Assembly: GCF_000271305.1 (NCBI RefSeq) | Contig: NZ_AKGD01000001.1 | Coordinates: 1,612,001-1,676,000, forward strand | Direction of reading: 5' to 3' | Source of the DNA: Hydrocarboniphaga effusa AP103 | Lineage (GTDB): Bacteria; Pseudomonadota; Gammaproteobacteria; Nevskiales; Nevskiaceae | DNA length: 64,000 bases | Shown here: positions 25,186-34,147 of the stretch, piece by piece | Layout: every line of letters starts with the position of its first letter | How positions within the stretch are numbered: position 1 is the first letter of the stretch | Program-made: the position numbers and the translations under genes | Notes under the pieces: generated by a model | What the model saw: the letters and a program-made list of their open reading frames with translations, nothing else | Databases searched by the model: none | Told to the model about the DNA's origin: nothing

Positions 25186-25467
25186 ATGTCCGCATCTTAT
25201 CGCTTCGTCGTCACCGGCCGGGTTCAGGGTGTCTACTTCCGCGAATCGACGCGTGAGCAGGCGGAAGCGCTCGGCCTTGTCGGCTGGGTCTGCAACCTCG
25301 TGGACGGACGCGTCGAAGGCGTCGCCCACGGCAGCGAGGCGGCGCTGGAAGCCCTGCATCGCTGGTTGTTGCTCGGACCGCCCGCAGCGCGCGTCGACGC
25401 GGTCGACTGGCAGCGCGTGGAGAGCGCGCCCGGAGAGTTGCCGACCGAGTTTGTCGTGCGGCGCTGA
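25186..25467 (+). CDS. acyP: Acylphosphatase
   Basis: A 93-residue single-domain enzyme that hydrolyses acyl phosphates. The signature is complete: VTGRVQGVYFRESTREQA (phosphate loop with its catalytic Arg), then GWVCNLVDGRVEGVAHG (catalytic Asn in the CNL position). The usual family length is about 90-100 residues. It is a single gene between two minus-strand genes. Confidence 0.95.
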   Translation: MSASYRFVVTGRVQGVYFRESTREQAEALGLVGWVCNLVDGRVEGVAHGSEAALEALHRWLLLGPPAARVDAVDWQRVESAPGELPTEFVVRR

Positions 25468-25517
25468 ACAAGCCCCGACTCCGAAGCGCCGGCGCGGGCC
25501 GGCGACGAGGCGATCGC

Positions 25518-26495
25518 TTAGATCGTCAGCTCGCGGTCGTAGGCGAAGTCGAAGCGGAACTTGCGTGGGGCGCTCTTGCTCTCGACGTAGTCGGCCATGC
25601 GCGCCAGGCGCTTGGGCACCTTCATGAGCTTGTCCTGCGCCTCGTTGCCTTCGCCGGACAGGCCGGTCAACTCGCTGACCTTCCAGTAATCGAGGCATTC
25701 CTCGACGATCTGCTGGTACTGGCGCGGGCCGAAGATGTTGGCGCGGCGCACCACTTCGCTCATTTCGTCGAAGCCGGCGATGCGATGCCCCGGCATCGAG
25801 AAGTTCGAGACCACTTTCTGCAGCGAGTTGAGCGCGCGGTTCGGATCGCGGGCGAGGATCTCGTTGAACATCTCGCGGTAGAACACGTAATGCCGCGATT
25901 CGTCGCCGGCCAGGTGGCCCAGCACGCGGCGCAGCAGCGGCTCGGTGGTTCCGGCGGTGCGGCCGGTGTTGGCGTGCGAGATTTGCGTCGCCTTCTCCTG
26001 CAGCGAGGTGTAGGCGAGCAGGCGATACGGATCGGATTCCCATTCGGGATCGAAGCCGGCCTCGATGTACGAATACTGCAGGCGCTCGAGCGCGCCCATT
26101 TCGAACAGGCGCGCGTCGCGCACGTAGTCGCGCAGCGCGCAGCCGTGGCGGTCTTCTTCGGCCGTCCACATGTTGTTCCAGGTCACCCACGGCGACGATT
26201 CGCCGAAGTGCACGGCGATCAGGCGGTGGAAGTGCGGCAGGCCCTCTTCGGTCAGCAGGTTGACCGCGACGGCGACGCGCACCGAATCGGGCAGCTCGCG
26301 CGCAGCGCGACGGACCTCGATGATCTGTTCGTCCCACTCGGCCGGTGCGTTGGTGTCGGCGCGCACCAGGTCGTTGGGAAACCAGAGATTGCGGCGTTCC
26401 TTGTGCGCCTCGGTTTCGCGCAGGACGGCCGGCTCCATCGAAACCAGGACTTCGACCTGATCGGGAGTGACCAGCTGTGCATCCGCAGCGCCCAT
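25518..26495 (-). CDS. Acyl-ACP desaturase (ferritin-like di-iron)
   Basis: A 325-residue soluble di-iron desaturase from ATG 26495; an ATG 48 bp upstream adds a poorly supported leader. Iron-ligand motifs are visible: TAEEDRHGCALRDYV (EExxH, first half) and GDESRHYVFYREMF (DExxH, second half), plus a Glu in LTEEGLPHF. The family (stearoyl-ACP desaturase, FA_desaturase_2) introduces a cis double bond into acyl-ACP, using ferredoxin electrons. It would provide an aerobic route to unsaturated fatty acids. No electron-transfer partner is adjacent. Confidence 0.9.
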   Translation of the reverse strand: MGAADAQLVTPDQVEVLVSMEPAVLRETEAHKERRNLWFPNDLVRADTNAPAEWDEQIIEVRRAARELPDSVRVAVAVNLLTEEGLPHFHRLIAVHFGESSPWVTWNNMWTAEEDRHGCALRDYVRDARLFEMGALERLQYSYIEAGFDPEWESDPYRLLAYTSLQEKATQISHANTGRTAGTTEPLLRRVLGHLAGDESRHYVFYREMFNEILARDPNRALNSLQKVVSNFSMPGHRIAGFDEMSEVVRRANIFGPRQYQQIVEECLDYWKVSELTGLSGEGNEAQDKLMKVPKRLARMADYVESKSAPRKFRFDFAYDRELTI

Positions 26496-26616
26496 CGTTC
26501 CATCTCCGAGTAAGTGGCCTCGCTTCGGCCTTACGAGCAGCATCGCACGATGGATGCCACCATACGTAACAAGCCGGAGGCGTTGGTCGCCAGAATTCTA
26601 CCTCAAGCTTGAACCA

Positions 26617-27162
26617 CTACCGGCGCTGGACCAAGTTCAGGAATTCCTGGCGGGTCCGCGGATCCTCGCGGAAGCGGCCCAGCATCATCGAGGTGATCAT
26701 CGATGAGTTCTGTTTTTCGACGCCCCGCATCATCGCGCACAGGTGTTTCGCTTCAATGACCACAGCGACACCGGCGGCTGACGTCACACCCTGAATGCAA
26801 TCGCCGATCTGCTTGGTCAGGTTCTCCTGGATCTGCAGGCGGCGCGCGAACATGTCGACGATGCGCGGAATCTTGGACAGCCCGATGACCTTGCCCTGCG
26901 GCAAGTAGGCCACATGGCAGCGACCGATGAACGGCAGCAGGTGATGCTCGCACATCGAGTAGAGCTCGATGTCGCGCACGATGACCATTTCCTCGTTGTC
27001 GGACTCGAAGATCGCGCCGTTGACGATCTCGCCGATGTCCTGATCGTAGCCCCGGGTCAGGAATTCCATGGCCTTGGCGGCGCGGTGCGGCGTGCGCAGC
27101 AGGCCCTCGCGCTCCGGGTTCTCGCCGATGGCCTCGATGATGGCTCGGTAGTGTTCTTCCAC
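26617..27162 (-). CDS. folE: GTP cyclohydrolase I
   Basis: A 181-residue FolE that converts GTP to 7,8-dihydroneopterin triphosphate, the first step of folate synthesis. Diagnostic motifs: [11 protein letters not shown] with zinc ligands Cys and His, [43 protein letters not shown] (third zinc ligand Cys). The C-terminal TRQEFLNLV is normal. Divergent from the parB gene. Confidence 0.97.
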   Translation of the reverse strand: MEEHYRAIIEAIGENPEREGLLRTPHRAAKAMEFLTRGYDQDIGEIVNGAIFESDNEEMVIVRDIELYSMCEHHLLPFIGRCHVAYLPQGKVIGLSKIPRIVDMFARRLQIQENLTKQIGDCIQGVTSAAGVAVVIEAKHLCAMMRGVEKQNSSMITSMMLGRFREDPRTRQEFLNLVQRR

Positions 27163-27302
27163 GATAATGGTCCTTTATGGCCGGCCCGCCCTCGGGCGGA
27201 TCTTCTCGGTATGCCGGCCATTGTGTCACAGGCGGTCTCGCCTCCTCATGGCAATGGTTGCCGGCAATTCAAGGTATTCAGGCCCTTACCTCCCTCGCAC
27301 GC

Positions 27303-28115
27303 ATGCTCGGCAAGCCCTCACCCGATCCTGTCCGCCTGATCCCGGTCGACCTGATCCGTCCCGGATCGCAGCAGGCGCGCCGCCGCTTCGACCCGGACAC
27401 GCTCGCCGACCTCGCCGAGTCGATCCGCGCATCGGGCGTGGTCCAGCCGATCGTGCTGCGCACGCGGGTCTGGGGTTTCGAGCTGCTCGCCGGCGAACGC
27501 CGCTGGCGCGCTGCCCAGCAGGCCGGGCTGCACGATATCCCGGCCATCGTTCGCGACGATCTGTCCGAATCCGAAGCCTTCGTGCTCGGGCTCGTCGAAA
27601 ACCTGCAGCGCGAATCGCTTTCACCGATGGAAACCGCCGCCGGCATCAAACGGCTCGGCGAAATCTTCACGCTCACGCACGAGCAGCTTGGCCGGCGCAT
27701 CGGCAAGTCGCGCGAATACGTCAGCAATTACCTTCGGCTGCTCAATCTGGCGCCCGAGGTCGGGGCGCTCGTCAACGAAGGCCACCTGCACCTGGGCCAC
27801 GCCAAGGTCATCGCCGGCCTGCCGATGCGCGAACATGTCGCCACCGCCGACGAAGTGATCCGGCTCAAGCTCACCGTGCGCCAGCTCGAACGCCGCGTCG
27901 CCCAGCGGCGCAGGGCGGCGACCGGCTCGAAACCAGGCTTCAGGCCCGCCAAGTCCGGCGACATCGCCCTGCTCGAACGCGAACTCTCCGATCAGATCGG
28001 TTATCCGGTCAGTGTCAGCAGTGACCGTGGCGGCGAAGGCGAGCTGCGCATCCGCTTCCACTCGCTCGAGGAACTCGACGGCCTGCTCGAGCGTCTCGGC
28101 TATCGCAGCCGCTAG
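27303..28115 (+). CDS. parB: ParB/Spo0J-family partition protein (no adjacent ParA)
   Basis: 270 residues from ATG 27303, which gives the normal N-terminus; earlier starts add unlikely sequence. The N-terminal CTPase/ParB domain shows VDLIRPGSQQARRRFD, GVVQPIVLR and the nucleotide motif ELLAGERRWRAAQQAG. A helix-turn-helix (LTHEQLGRRIGKSREYVSNYL) binds parS. The C-terminal dimerisation domain ends LLERLGYRSR. No parA is beside it, so the cognate ATPase must be elsewhere or this is a specialised paralogue. A cluster of DnaA-box-like sequences lies just after the stop. Confidence 0.9.
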   Translation: MLGKPSPDPVRLIPVDLIRPGSQQARRRFDPDTLADLAESIRASGVVQPIVLRTRVWGFELLAGERRWRAAQQAGLHDIPAIVRDDLSESEAFVLGLVENLQRESLSPMETAAGIKRLGEIFTLTHEQLGRRIGKSREYVSNYLRLLNLAPEVGALVNEGHLHLGHAKVIAGLPMREHVATADEVIRLKLTVRQLERRVAQRRRAATGSKPGFRPAKSGDIALLERELSDQIGYPVSVSSDRGGEGELRIRFHSLEELDGLLERLGYRSR

Positions 28116-28146
28116 TCTTTCGACGGCCCGGCCCACTTGTCCAAGT

Positions 28147-28181
28147 TATCGACAGCAACGCTGGATAAGCCTGTGGATAAG
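28147..28181. promoter_or_regulatory. Cluster of DnaA-box-like sequences
   Basis: Three boxes in 35 bp. TGTGGATAA at 28173-28181 is a perfect consensus box on the minus strand. TTATCGACA at 28147-28155 has one mismatch. GCTGGATAA at 28161-28169 has two mismatches. They may regulate parB or the WYL gene, or titrate DnaA. A short hairpin (AAGCCTGC / GCAGGCTT) at 28202-28223 follows and may end the parB transcript. Confidence 0.5.
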
Positions 28182-28306
28182 CCGGTCATGAAGGATCACA
28201 AAGCCTGCTTTTTGCAGGCTTCCGAGCGCGATGACGATTTTTTTACCGCATCGCGCGCGCCCGGCATGTCTTACTCTTCAATCAGTTACCAAGGTCCATC
28301 GCCTCC

Positions 28307-29173
28307 ATGACCGTCTACGACACCAAGCTGCCCTGGGACCAGCGCCAGCGCTTCATGCTGCTCGAAGCCCGGCTGATCTGGACCGGCAAAATCCAGCTCG
28401 GCGACCTGCGCGACGCCTTCGACATCGGCACGCGCAAGGCCGAGAAGGACCTGCAGCTCTACCGTGAACGCTGCCCGCGCAACCTCGTGCTCGACGACGA
28501 AACCGGCGTTTTCTACCCGGACGATCGCTTCGAGCCGATCTTTTTGCGCGGCACCGCGCAGGAGTTCCTCGGCGTACTGCGCAATCACGACCTCGCGCAG
28601 GATCTGCCGCTGGCGATGGCGGCCTCGGATCACGTGCCTGCGGAGACGCTCGAACTACCCGAGCGCGAGTTCGACGTGCGCGTGTTGCAACGCATGAGCA
28701 CGGCGATCCGCGAAGGCCGCTGGCTGACGATCGAATACCAGTCGATGAACCGCCCGGACCCACGCAAGTTGCGGATCGCCCCGCATGCGCTGGCCTACGT
28801 CGGCCGCTGGCATGCGCGTGCCTACTCGGCCGAGCACCAATCGTTTCGCGACTTTCTGCTCTCGCGCATCCTCGGCCTGCCCGAGCTCGGCGAAGCCTGC
28901 CGCCACAGCCCGGACGCGGATTGGGACTGGCGTAACCAGGTGACCGTGCGCATTGGCCCGCATCCGGGGCTCACCCTGCCGCAGCGGCGCGTCGTCGAGC
29001 ACGATTTCGGCATGCACGGCGGGCTGCTCGAAAAGCGCGTGCGGCTCGCGCTGGCGCCTTATTTGCTCAAGCTGCTCGGCGTCGGCCGAGGCGATACCGA
29101 ACGCGACCCGGCCGAGCAGCAGATCGTGCTGCTGAACCAGGCGGAGCTCGATGCGTTCAATCGGCTTTCTTGA
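28307..29173 (+). CDS. WYL-domain transcriptional regulator (BrxR/CapW-like layout)
   Basis: 288 residues. The N-terminal winged helix (about 10-70) contains QRFMLLEARLIWTGKIQLGDLRDAFDIGTRKAEKDLQLYR. The WYL domain (about 125-195) contains AIREGRWLTIEYQSM and PHALAYVGRWHARAYS. A C-terminal WCX region runs through RRVVEHDFGMHGG to LLKLLGVG. Regulators of this layout and size (BrxR, CapW) repress defence operons and respond to ligands at the WYL site. No defence operon is adjacent here; the next gene is a YgjP-type metalloprotease behind an AT-rich segment. Repression of that promoter is a possible role. Confidence 0.85.
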   Translation: MTVYDTKLPWDQRQRFMLLEARLIWTGKIQLGDLRDAFDIGTRKAEKDLQLYRERCPRNLVLDDETGVFYPDDRFEPIFLRGTAQEFLGVLRNHDLAQDLPLAMAASDHVPAETLELPEREFDVRVLQRMSTAIREGRWLTIEYQSMNRPDPRKLRIAPHALAYVGRWHARAYSAEHQSFRDFLLSRILGLPELGEACRHSPDADWDWRNQVTVRIGPHPGLTLPQRRVVEHDFGMHGGLLEKRVRLALAPYLLKLLGVGRGDTERDPAEQQIVLLNQAELDAFNRLS

Positions 29174-29282
29174 TTAAATCTTCATTTCTACAATTTAGTT
29201 TTATTTTTATTCATCTGATACTGAGTTTTAGTTTACATTTAAATCACACAACTAAACTTTAATATTAGATATTAAATCACAA
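29174..29282. promoter_or_regulatory. AT-rich 109-bp segment with TTAAATCAC repeats
   Basis: Strikingly AT-rich in a GC-rich setting. It contains TTAAATC at 29174, TTAAATCAC at 29239-29247 and again at 29272-29280 (33 bp apart, about three helical turns), and an inverted pair TTTAGTT / AACTAAA. No obvious Shine-Dalgarno precedes the next gene's TTG start. It is probably the promoter and operator of the metalloprotease gene, and a candidate site for the WYL protein just upstream. An easily melted or horizontally acquired segment is an alternative. Confidence 0.45.
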
Positions 29283-30041
29283 TTGCAGATTCCGGACGAA
29301 CAACTCGACTTGCGGTTCGACACCTACAAGGTGACCGAACGCATCAGCGCCAAATCGCGCAGCATTCGCGTCGAGGTGATCTCGCCGACCGAGGTCACAC
29401 TGGTGATTCCGCGCTTCGTCGCGCGTCAGGTTGCGCGCGATTTTTTGCGCAGCCGGGATGGCTGGATTCGCCAGAAGCTCGCCGAACTCCAGCAGCGCGC
29501 CGATCGCGATGCCGAGGGTGGGCCTTCGCCGCACCTGCGCTGGGACGGCACCGACCTGCTACCACTGCACGGAGGCGCGGTGCCGCTCAAGATCGTGCAG
29601 GCGCAGGTTCGGCCGGTGGTGCGCGTCGAGCCCGAGCGGGTGACGCTGTTCTGCCCGGGCAGCTGGCTCGCAGAGACCGCCAAGCTCGAACATCTGCTGC
29701 GCGAGACGCTGCGGCGCGAGGCCGCGACCGAGGCGCGCGTACTGCTCAACCGCGAGGCCACCCGGCTCGGCGTGAACTTCCAGGGTCCGCGCATCGCCGA
29801 CCAGCGAACGCTATGGGGCAGCTGCACGCCCGACGGACTCATCAGCCTGTCCTGGCGGCTGCTGCTGACGCCGCCCGAAGCGTTCCGCTACGTGGTGATC
29901 CACGAGCTCTGCCATCGCGTTCACCTGGATCATTCCGATGCGTTCTGGTCGCTGGTTGCCCGGCAGATGCCTGATCACGCGCGCCATCGCCAGTGGCTGC
30001 GCGAGCACGGTCAGCGCCTGCACTGGTATCTGAAAAGCTGA
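29283..30041 (+). CDS. YgjP/SprT-like zinc metallopeptidase (DUF45)
   Basis: About 252 residues with a TTG start at 29283; an in-frame stop lies only about 30 bp upstream and no nearby ATG fits. The N-terminal part (LRFDTYKVTERISAKSRSIRVEV) and TLWGSCTPDGLISLSWRLLLTPP are diagnostic of the YgjP/WLM-like family. The zinc motif is VVIHELCHRVHLDHSDAFW, with HExxH and a further His. The physiological substrate is unknown; relatives are often found beside type I restriction or other DNA-linked genes. The coding part has normal GC even though its upstream segment does not. Confidence 0.85.
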   Translation: MQIPDEQLDLRFDTYKVTERISAKSRSIRVEVISPTEVTLVIPRFVARQVARDFLRSRDGWIRQKLAELQQRADRDAEGGPSPHLRWDGTDLLPLHGGAVPLKIVQAQVRPVVRVEPERVTLFCPGSWLAETAKLEHLLRETLRREAATEARVLLNREATRLGVNFQGPRIADQRTLWGSCTPDGLISLSWRLLLTPPEAFRYVVIHELCHRVHLDHSDAFWSLVARQMPDHARHRQWLREHGQRLHWYLKS

Positions 30042-30204
30042 TCCTGCCCCGGTGGCGGGAATCGACGCTGCCTGCATCGGCTGACAAAAACTCGTCCCAA
30101 AGGCGGTTGTCGACCCTTGTAAGGCGGGAGTAAGGTGAATGACAGGAGACGCGGTTCCGGCCCATACCGGTATCGCGAGGCGATCACCCAACCAAGGCAC
30201 GCGC

Positions 30205-30660
30205 ATGTCCACGCTCGATACGGTTCAGGTCAGGCAATACATGACCACGCAGATCATCTCGTTCCCGCCCGACATGGAGGTCATGAGCGCGGTGCACGAA
30301 CTGGTCAAACACCGCATCGCGAGCGCCCCGGTGGTGGAGGACGGCAAGCTCGTCGGCATGCTCTCGGAGCGCGACTGCCTGTCGATCGCCTTCATCGCCT
30401 CGAGCGACTCCTGCGTCGCCGGCCCGGTGAGCCAGTTCATGAGCAGCAAGGTGGCTTCGGTGGCGCCGGACACCAGCATCACGCAGCTCTGCCAGCTGTT
30501 CACCAATGCCTCGCACCGCCGCTATCCGGTGATCGAGAACGGCCGGCTCGTCGGCATCGTTTCGCGCCGCGACGCGCTGCGTGCGATCAGCGATGCCTGC
30601 TCGGGCACGCTGCAGGAGCTCACGATGGCCGAGAAATATTTCTCGTCTTCGCGCAGCTAG
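30205..30660 (+). CDS. CBS-domain pair protein
   Basis: 151 residues from ATG 30205. It has two CBS domains: about 8-60 (VRQYMTTQIISFPPDMEV, SAPVVEDGKLVGMLSERD) and about 78-135 (VSQFMSSKVASVAPDTSI, YPVIENGRLVGIVSRRD). Such stand-alone pairs bind adenosine nucleotides and regulate partner enzymes. The partner is unknown. It converges on mnmG with only 9 bp between the stops. Confidence 0.88.
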   Translation: MSTLDTVQVRQYMTTQIISFPPDMEVMSAVHELVKHRIASAPVVEDGKLVGMLSERDCLSIAFIASSDSCVAGPVSQFMSSKVASVAPDTSITQLCQLFTNASHRRYPVIENGRLVGIVSRRDALRAISDACSGTLQELTMAEKYFSSSRS

Positions 30661-30669
30661 GCAGACGCC

Positions 30670-32571
30670 TCAACCCGCAGCGACGACCGGCGCCAGCCGC
30701 AGCTGGCCGGTCTTCTTGAGCTGGATCAACAGCAGCGAAACCGCAGCGGGCGTGACGCCCGAAATGCGTCCGGCCTGGGCGACCGTTTCGGGCCGATGCT
30801 GGATCAGCTTCTGGCGCACTTCGTTCGACAGGCCGCTGACGGCCGCGTAATCGAAATCCTTCGGCAGCACGGCATCCTCGTAGCGACGCGCGCGATCGAT
30901 CTCGGTCTGCTGGCGCGTGATGTAGCCGGCGTACTTCACTTCGATCTCGACCTGCTCGGCCGCGAGCGGATCGATGCCATCGTCGGCCAGGCCGAGGCGG
31001 TGCAGCGTGGCGTAATCGGCTTCCGGGCGGCGCAGCAGCTCGAGCGCGCTCGCGCCGTTCGACACCGGCGCCGGACCGAATACTTCGACCACTTCGGGCG
31101 CCGCGAGCTGCTGCGGCTTGAGCCACAGCGCCGTCAGGCGTGCACGTTCGGCTTCGATGGCTTCGCGCTTGGCGGTGAAGCTCGCCCAGCGTGCGTCATC
31201 GACGAGCCCGAGATCGCGGCCGACCGGTGTCAGCCGCAGATCGGCGTTGTCCTCGCGCAGCAGCAGGCGATGCTCGGCACGCGAGGTGAACATGCGATAC
31301 GGCTCGTTGGTGCCGCGCGTGATGAGGTCGTCGACGAGCACGCCGATGTAGGCCTCGTGACGCAGCGGCGTCCAGCTCTCCAGCTCACGAGCGAAGCGCG
31401 AGGCGTTGATGCCCGCGAGCAGGCCTTGCGCGGCGGCTTCTTCGTAACCCGTGGTGCCGTTGATCTGGCCCGCGAAGAACAGGCCGTCGACGGCCTTGGT
31501 CTCCAAACTGCGCCTGAGATCGCGCGGGTCGAAGTAGTCGTATTCGATCGCATAACCGGGCCGCGTGATGCGCACGTTCTCCAGGCCGCGAATGCTGCGG
31601 ACGAAACGCTCCTGGATGTCGTACGGCAGCGAAGTCGAAATGCCGTTGGGATAAATCTCGCGCGTGTTGAGCCCTTCGGGCTCGAGGAAAATCTGGTGGC
31701 TGAGCTTGTCGGCGAAGCGGTTGACCTTGTCTTCGACGCTCGGGCAATAGCGCGGACCGACACCCTCGATTACGCCGGTGAACATCGGCGAGCGATCGAA
31801 GCCTTCGCGGATGATCGAATGCGTCCGCTCGTTGGTGTGCGTGATGTAGCAGTCGATCTGGCGCGGATGATCCGCGGCCGAGCCCATGAACGAGAACACC
31901 GGTACCGGCGTGTCGCCGGGCTGCGGCGTGAGCTGCGCCCAATCGATCGTGCGGCCGTCGAGCCGCGGCGGCGTGCCGGTCTTGAGCCGGCCCGTGCGCG
32001 GCATCAGTTCGCGCAGGCGCAGCGCCAGCGGCAGCGACGGCGCATCGCCCGCGCGCCCGCCCGGATGATTCGCAAGGCCCACGTGAATGCGTCCGCCCAG
32101 GAAAGTGCCCGTCGTCAGCACCACCGCGCGCGCCATGAAGCGCAGGCCGATCTTGGTCACCACGCCGGCGACGCGCGTGCCCTCGACGATCAGGTCTTCG
32201 ACTTCGTTCTGGAACAGCGTGAGATTCGGCTGGTTCTCGAGCGCCTCGCGCACGACCCACTTGTAGAGCATGCGATCGGCCTGGGCGCGCGTGGCCCGCA
32301 CCGCCGGGCCCTTGCTGCCGTTGAGCGTGCGGAACTGGATGCCCGCCTTGTCGGCCGCGATCGCCATGAGCCCGCCGAGCGCATCGACCTCGCGAACCAG
32401 GTGACCCTTGCCGATGCCGCCGATCGCCGGGTTGCAGGACATCTGGCCCAGGGTTTCGATCGACTGCGTGACCAGCAGCGTGGACGCTCCGCTGCGCGCC
32501 GCGGCGAGCGCCGCTTCGGTGCCGGCATGGCCGCCGCCGATGACGATGACGTCGAAGCTGTTGTCCTGCAT
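30670..32571 (-). CDS. mnmG: tRNA uridine-34 carboxymethylaminomethyl-modifying enzyme MnmG
   Basis: A 633-residue, full-length FAD enzyme that with MnmE modifies U34 of tRNAs reading split codon boxes. The N-terminal dinucleotide fold is [21 protein letters not shown]. Further MnmG motifs: [66 protein letters not shown] and [21 protein letters not shown]. mnmG often lies near the chromosome origin beside parB and rsmG; here parB is about 2.5 kb away but rsmG and parA are absent. Confidence 0.97.
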   Translation of the reverse strand: MQDNSFDVIVIGGGHAGTEAALAAARSGASTLLVTQSIETLGQMSCNPAIGGIGKGHLVREVDALGGLMAIAADKAGIQFRTLNGSKGPAVRATRAQADRMLYKWVVREALENQPNLTLFQNEVEDLIVEGTRVAGVVTKIGLRFMARAVVLTTGTFLGGRIHVGLANHPGGRAGDAPSLPLALRLRELMPRTGRLKTGTPPRLDGRTIDWAQLTPQPGDTPVPVFSFMGSAADHPRQIDCYITHTNERTHSIIREGFDRSPMFTGVIEGVGPRYCPSVEDKVNRFADKLSHQIFLEPEGLNTREIYPNGISTSLPYDIQERFVRSIRGLENVRITRPGYAIEYDYFDPRDLRRSLETKAVDGLFFAGQINGTTGYEEAAAQGLLAGINASRFARELESWTPLRHEAYIGVLVDDLITRGTNEPYRMFTSRAEHRLLLREDNADLRLTPVGRDLGLVDDARWASFTAKREAIEAERARLTALWLKPQQLAAPEVVEVFGPAPVSNGASALELLRRPEADYATLHRLGLADDGIDPLAAEQVEIEVKYAGYITRQQTEIDRARRYEDAVLPKDFDYAAVSGLSNEVRQKLIQHRPETVAQAGRISGVTPAAVSLLLIQLKKTGQLRLAPVVAAG

Positions 32572-32698
32572 GGCCGCACTCTGTTGAGCAAAATTTGGCC
32601 GCGCAGTGTAGGGCCTGGGCGCGGAGGAGAAAAGGACGCGACAACGTCACGCAGGCGGTTCAGGATACGCACCCCTTAGACGCGCGAATCTTCTTCGC

Positions 32699-33199
32699 AT
32701 GACCTCACCCGCCTGGCGCCGCAAGCGAGCCGCTCTGTCCCCCGATGCCCCACTGGTGGGCTGGCGCGAATGGGTGAGCATCGGCGAACTCGGCATCGAC
32801 CGCGTCAAGGCCAAGATCGACACCGGCGCGCGCACCTCGGCGCTGCATACTTTCGCGATCGAGCGCCCGGTTCCGGGACGCGTGCGCTTTGGCGTGCATC
32901 CGCTGCAGCACGCGACCACGCAGGTCTGGTGCGAAGCCGAGGTGATCGACGAACGCTGGATCACCGATTCGGGCGGTCGCCGCGAGTATCGCCCGGTGAT
33001 CCTCACGCCGATCACGCTCGGACTCATCACCTGGCCGATCGAGATCACCTTGACCGCGCGCGATTCGCTGCAATTCCGCATGCTGCTCGGCCGCACCGCA
33101 CTGGCCGGACGCTTTCGCGTCGACCCGGGCGGAAGCTATCTGCAAGGGCGCAAGAACGACGTGAACGATGCCGATTCCAGCTCGGAGCGGGATGCATGA
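32699..33199 (+). CDS. rimB: RimK-associated retropepsin-like protease (RimB type)
   Basis: A 166-residue protein annotated in databases as an ATP-dependent zinc protease (DUF785). The aspartic-protease-like motif is [14 protein letters not shown] (DTGA), and MLLGRTAL lies near the end. In pseudomonads the RimABK system adds and trims glutamate tails on ribosomal protein S6; RimB is the protease. It overlaps rimK by 4 bp, a strong functional link. Confidence 0.88.
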   Translation: MTSPAWRRKRAALSPDAPLVGWREWVSIGELGIDRVKAKIDTGARTSALHTFAIERPVPGRVRFGVHPLQHATTQVWCEAEVIDERWITDSGGRREYRPVILTPITLGLITWPIEITLTARDSLQFRMLLGRTALAGRFRVDPGGSYLQGRKNDVNDADSSSERDA

Positions 33200-34101
33200 A
33201 GATCGCCCTGCTCTCGCGCAACGGCAAGCTCTACTCGACGCGACGCCTCGTCGAAGCCGCCGAAGCCCGCGGCCACCAGATCGAAGTGGTCGACGTGCTG
33301 CGCTGCTATATGAACATCGCGCCCAATTGCACCGAGATCCACTATCGCGGCCGCAAGCTCGAAGGCTTCGACGCGGTGATTCCGCGCATCGGCGCCTCGG
33401 TGACGTTCTACGGCACCGCGGTCGTGCGCCAGTTCGAAATGATGGGCACGTATTCGGTCAACGAATCGCAGGCGATCACGCGCTCGCGCGACAAGCTGCG
33501 CGCGCACCAGCTGCTCGCACGCCACGGCATCGGCATGCCGATCACCGGCTTCGCGCATTCGCCCGACGACACCAAGGACTTGATGAGCCTGGTCGGCAAG
33601 GCCCCGCTCGTGATCAAGCTCATCGAAGGCACGCAGGGCCAGGGCGTGGTGCTCGCCGAAACCGATCAGGCCGCCGAATCGGTCATCGATGCGTTTCGCG
33701 GGCTCGATGCGTACTTTCTCGTGCAGGACTTCGTCGCCGAGGCCAAGGGCGCGGACATTCGCTGCTTCGTCATCGGCAACAAGGTGGTCGCCGCGATGAT
33801 GCGCCAGGCCAAGTCCGGCGAATTCCGCTCGAACCTGCATCGCGGCGGCACCGCACTGGCCGTGAAGCTCACGCCTGACGAGCGCCGCACCGCGATCGAG
33901 GCGGCCAAGGCCATGGGCCTCAACATCGCCGGCGTCGACATCCTGCGTTCGAACAAGGGCCCGGTGGTGATGGAGGTGAATTCCTCGCCCGGACTCGAAG
34001 GCATCGAGACGGTCACGCAGATCGACATCGCCGACCGCATCATCGAGTTCATCGAGAACAACGCGCGCCAGGGCCGCACCAAGACGCGCGGCAAGAGCTG
34101 A
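33196..34101 (+). CDS. rimK: Ribosomal protein S6--L-glutamate ligase
   Basis: A 301-residue ATP-grasp ligase; ATG 33196 overlaps the rimB stop. Motifs: [38 protein letters not shown] (ATP-binding loop), [18 protein letters not shown] and [14 protein letters not shown] with metal ligands Glu and Asn. It adds glutamates to the C-terminus of S6 and adjusts ribosome composition. Its length is typical. Confidence 0.95.
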   Translation: MKIALLSRNGKLYSTRRLVEAAEARGHQIEVVDVLRCYMNIAPNCTEIHYRGRKLEGFDAVIPRIGASVTFYGTAVVRQFEMMGTYSVNESQAITRSRDKLRAHQLLARHGIGMPITGFAHSPDDTKDLMSLVGKAPLVIKLIEGTQGQGVVLAETDQAAESVIDAFRGLDAYFLVQDFVAEAKGADIRCFVIGNKVVAAMMRQAKSGEFRSNLHRGGTALAVKLTPDERRTAIEAAKAMGLNIAGVDILRSNKGPVVMEVNSSPGLEGIETVTQIDIADRIIEFIENNARQGRTKTRGKS

Positions 34102-34147
34102 TCGCCGCGCTGCGCGGGCTGCCGATGATGCGCGCTACCATTCGCGC

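Noticed and set aside
28116..29282. A chromosomal replication origin (DnaA boxes plus AT-rich segment).
   Set aside because: The boxes and the AT-rich part are about 1 kb apart with an intact gene between them, and dnaA, dnaN and rpmH are absent. Kept only as a weaker regulatory observation.
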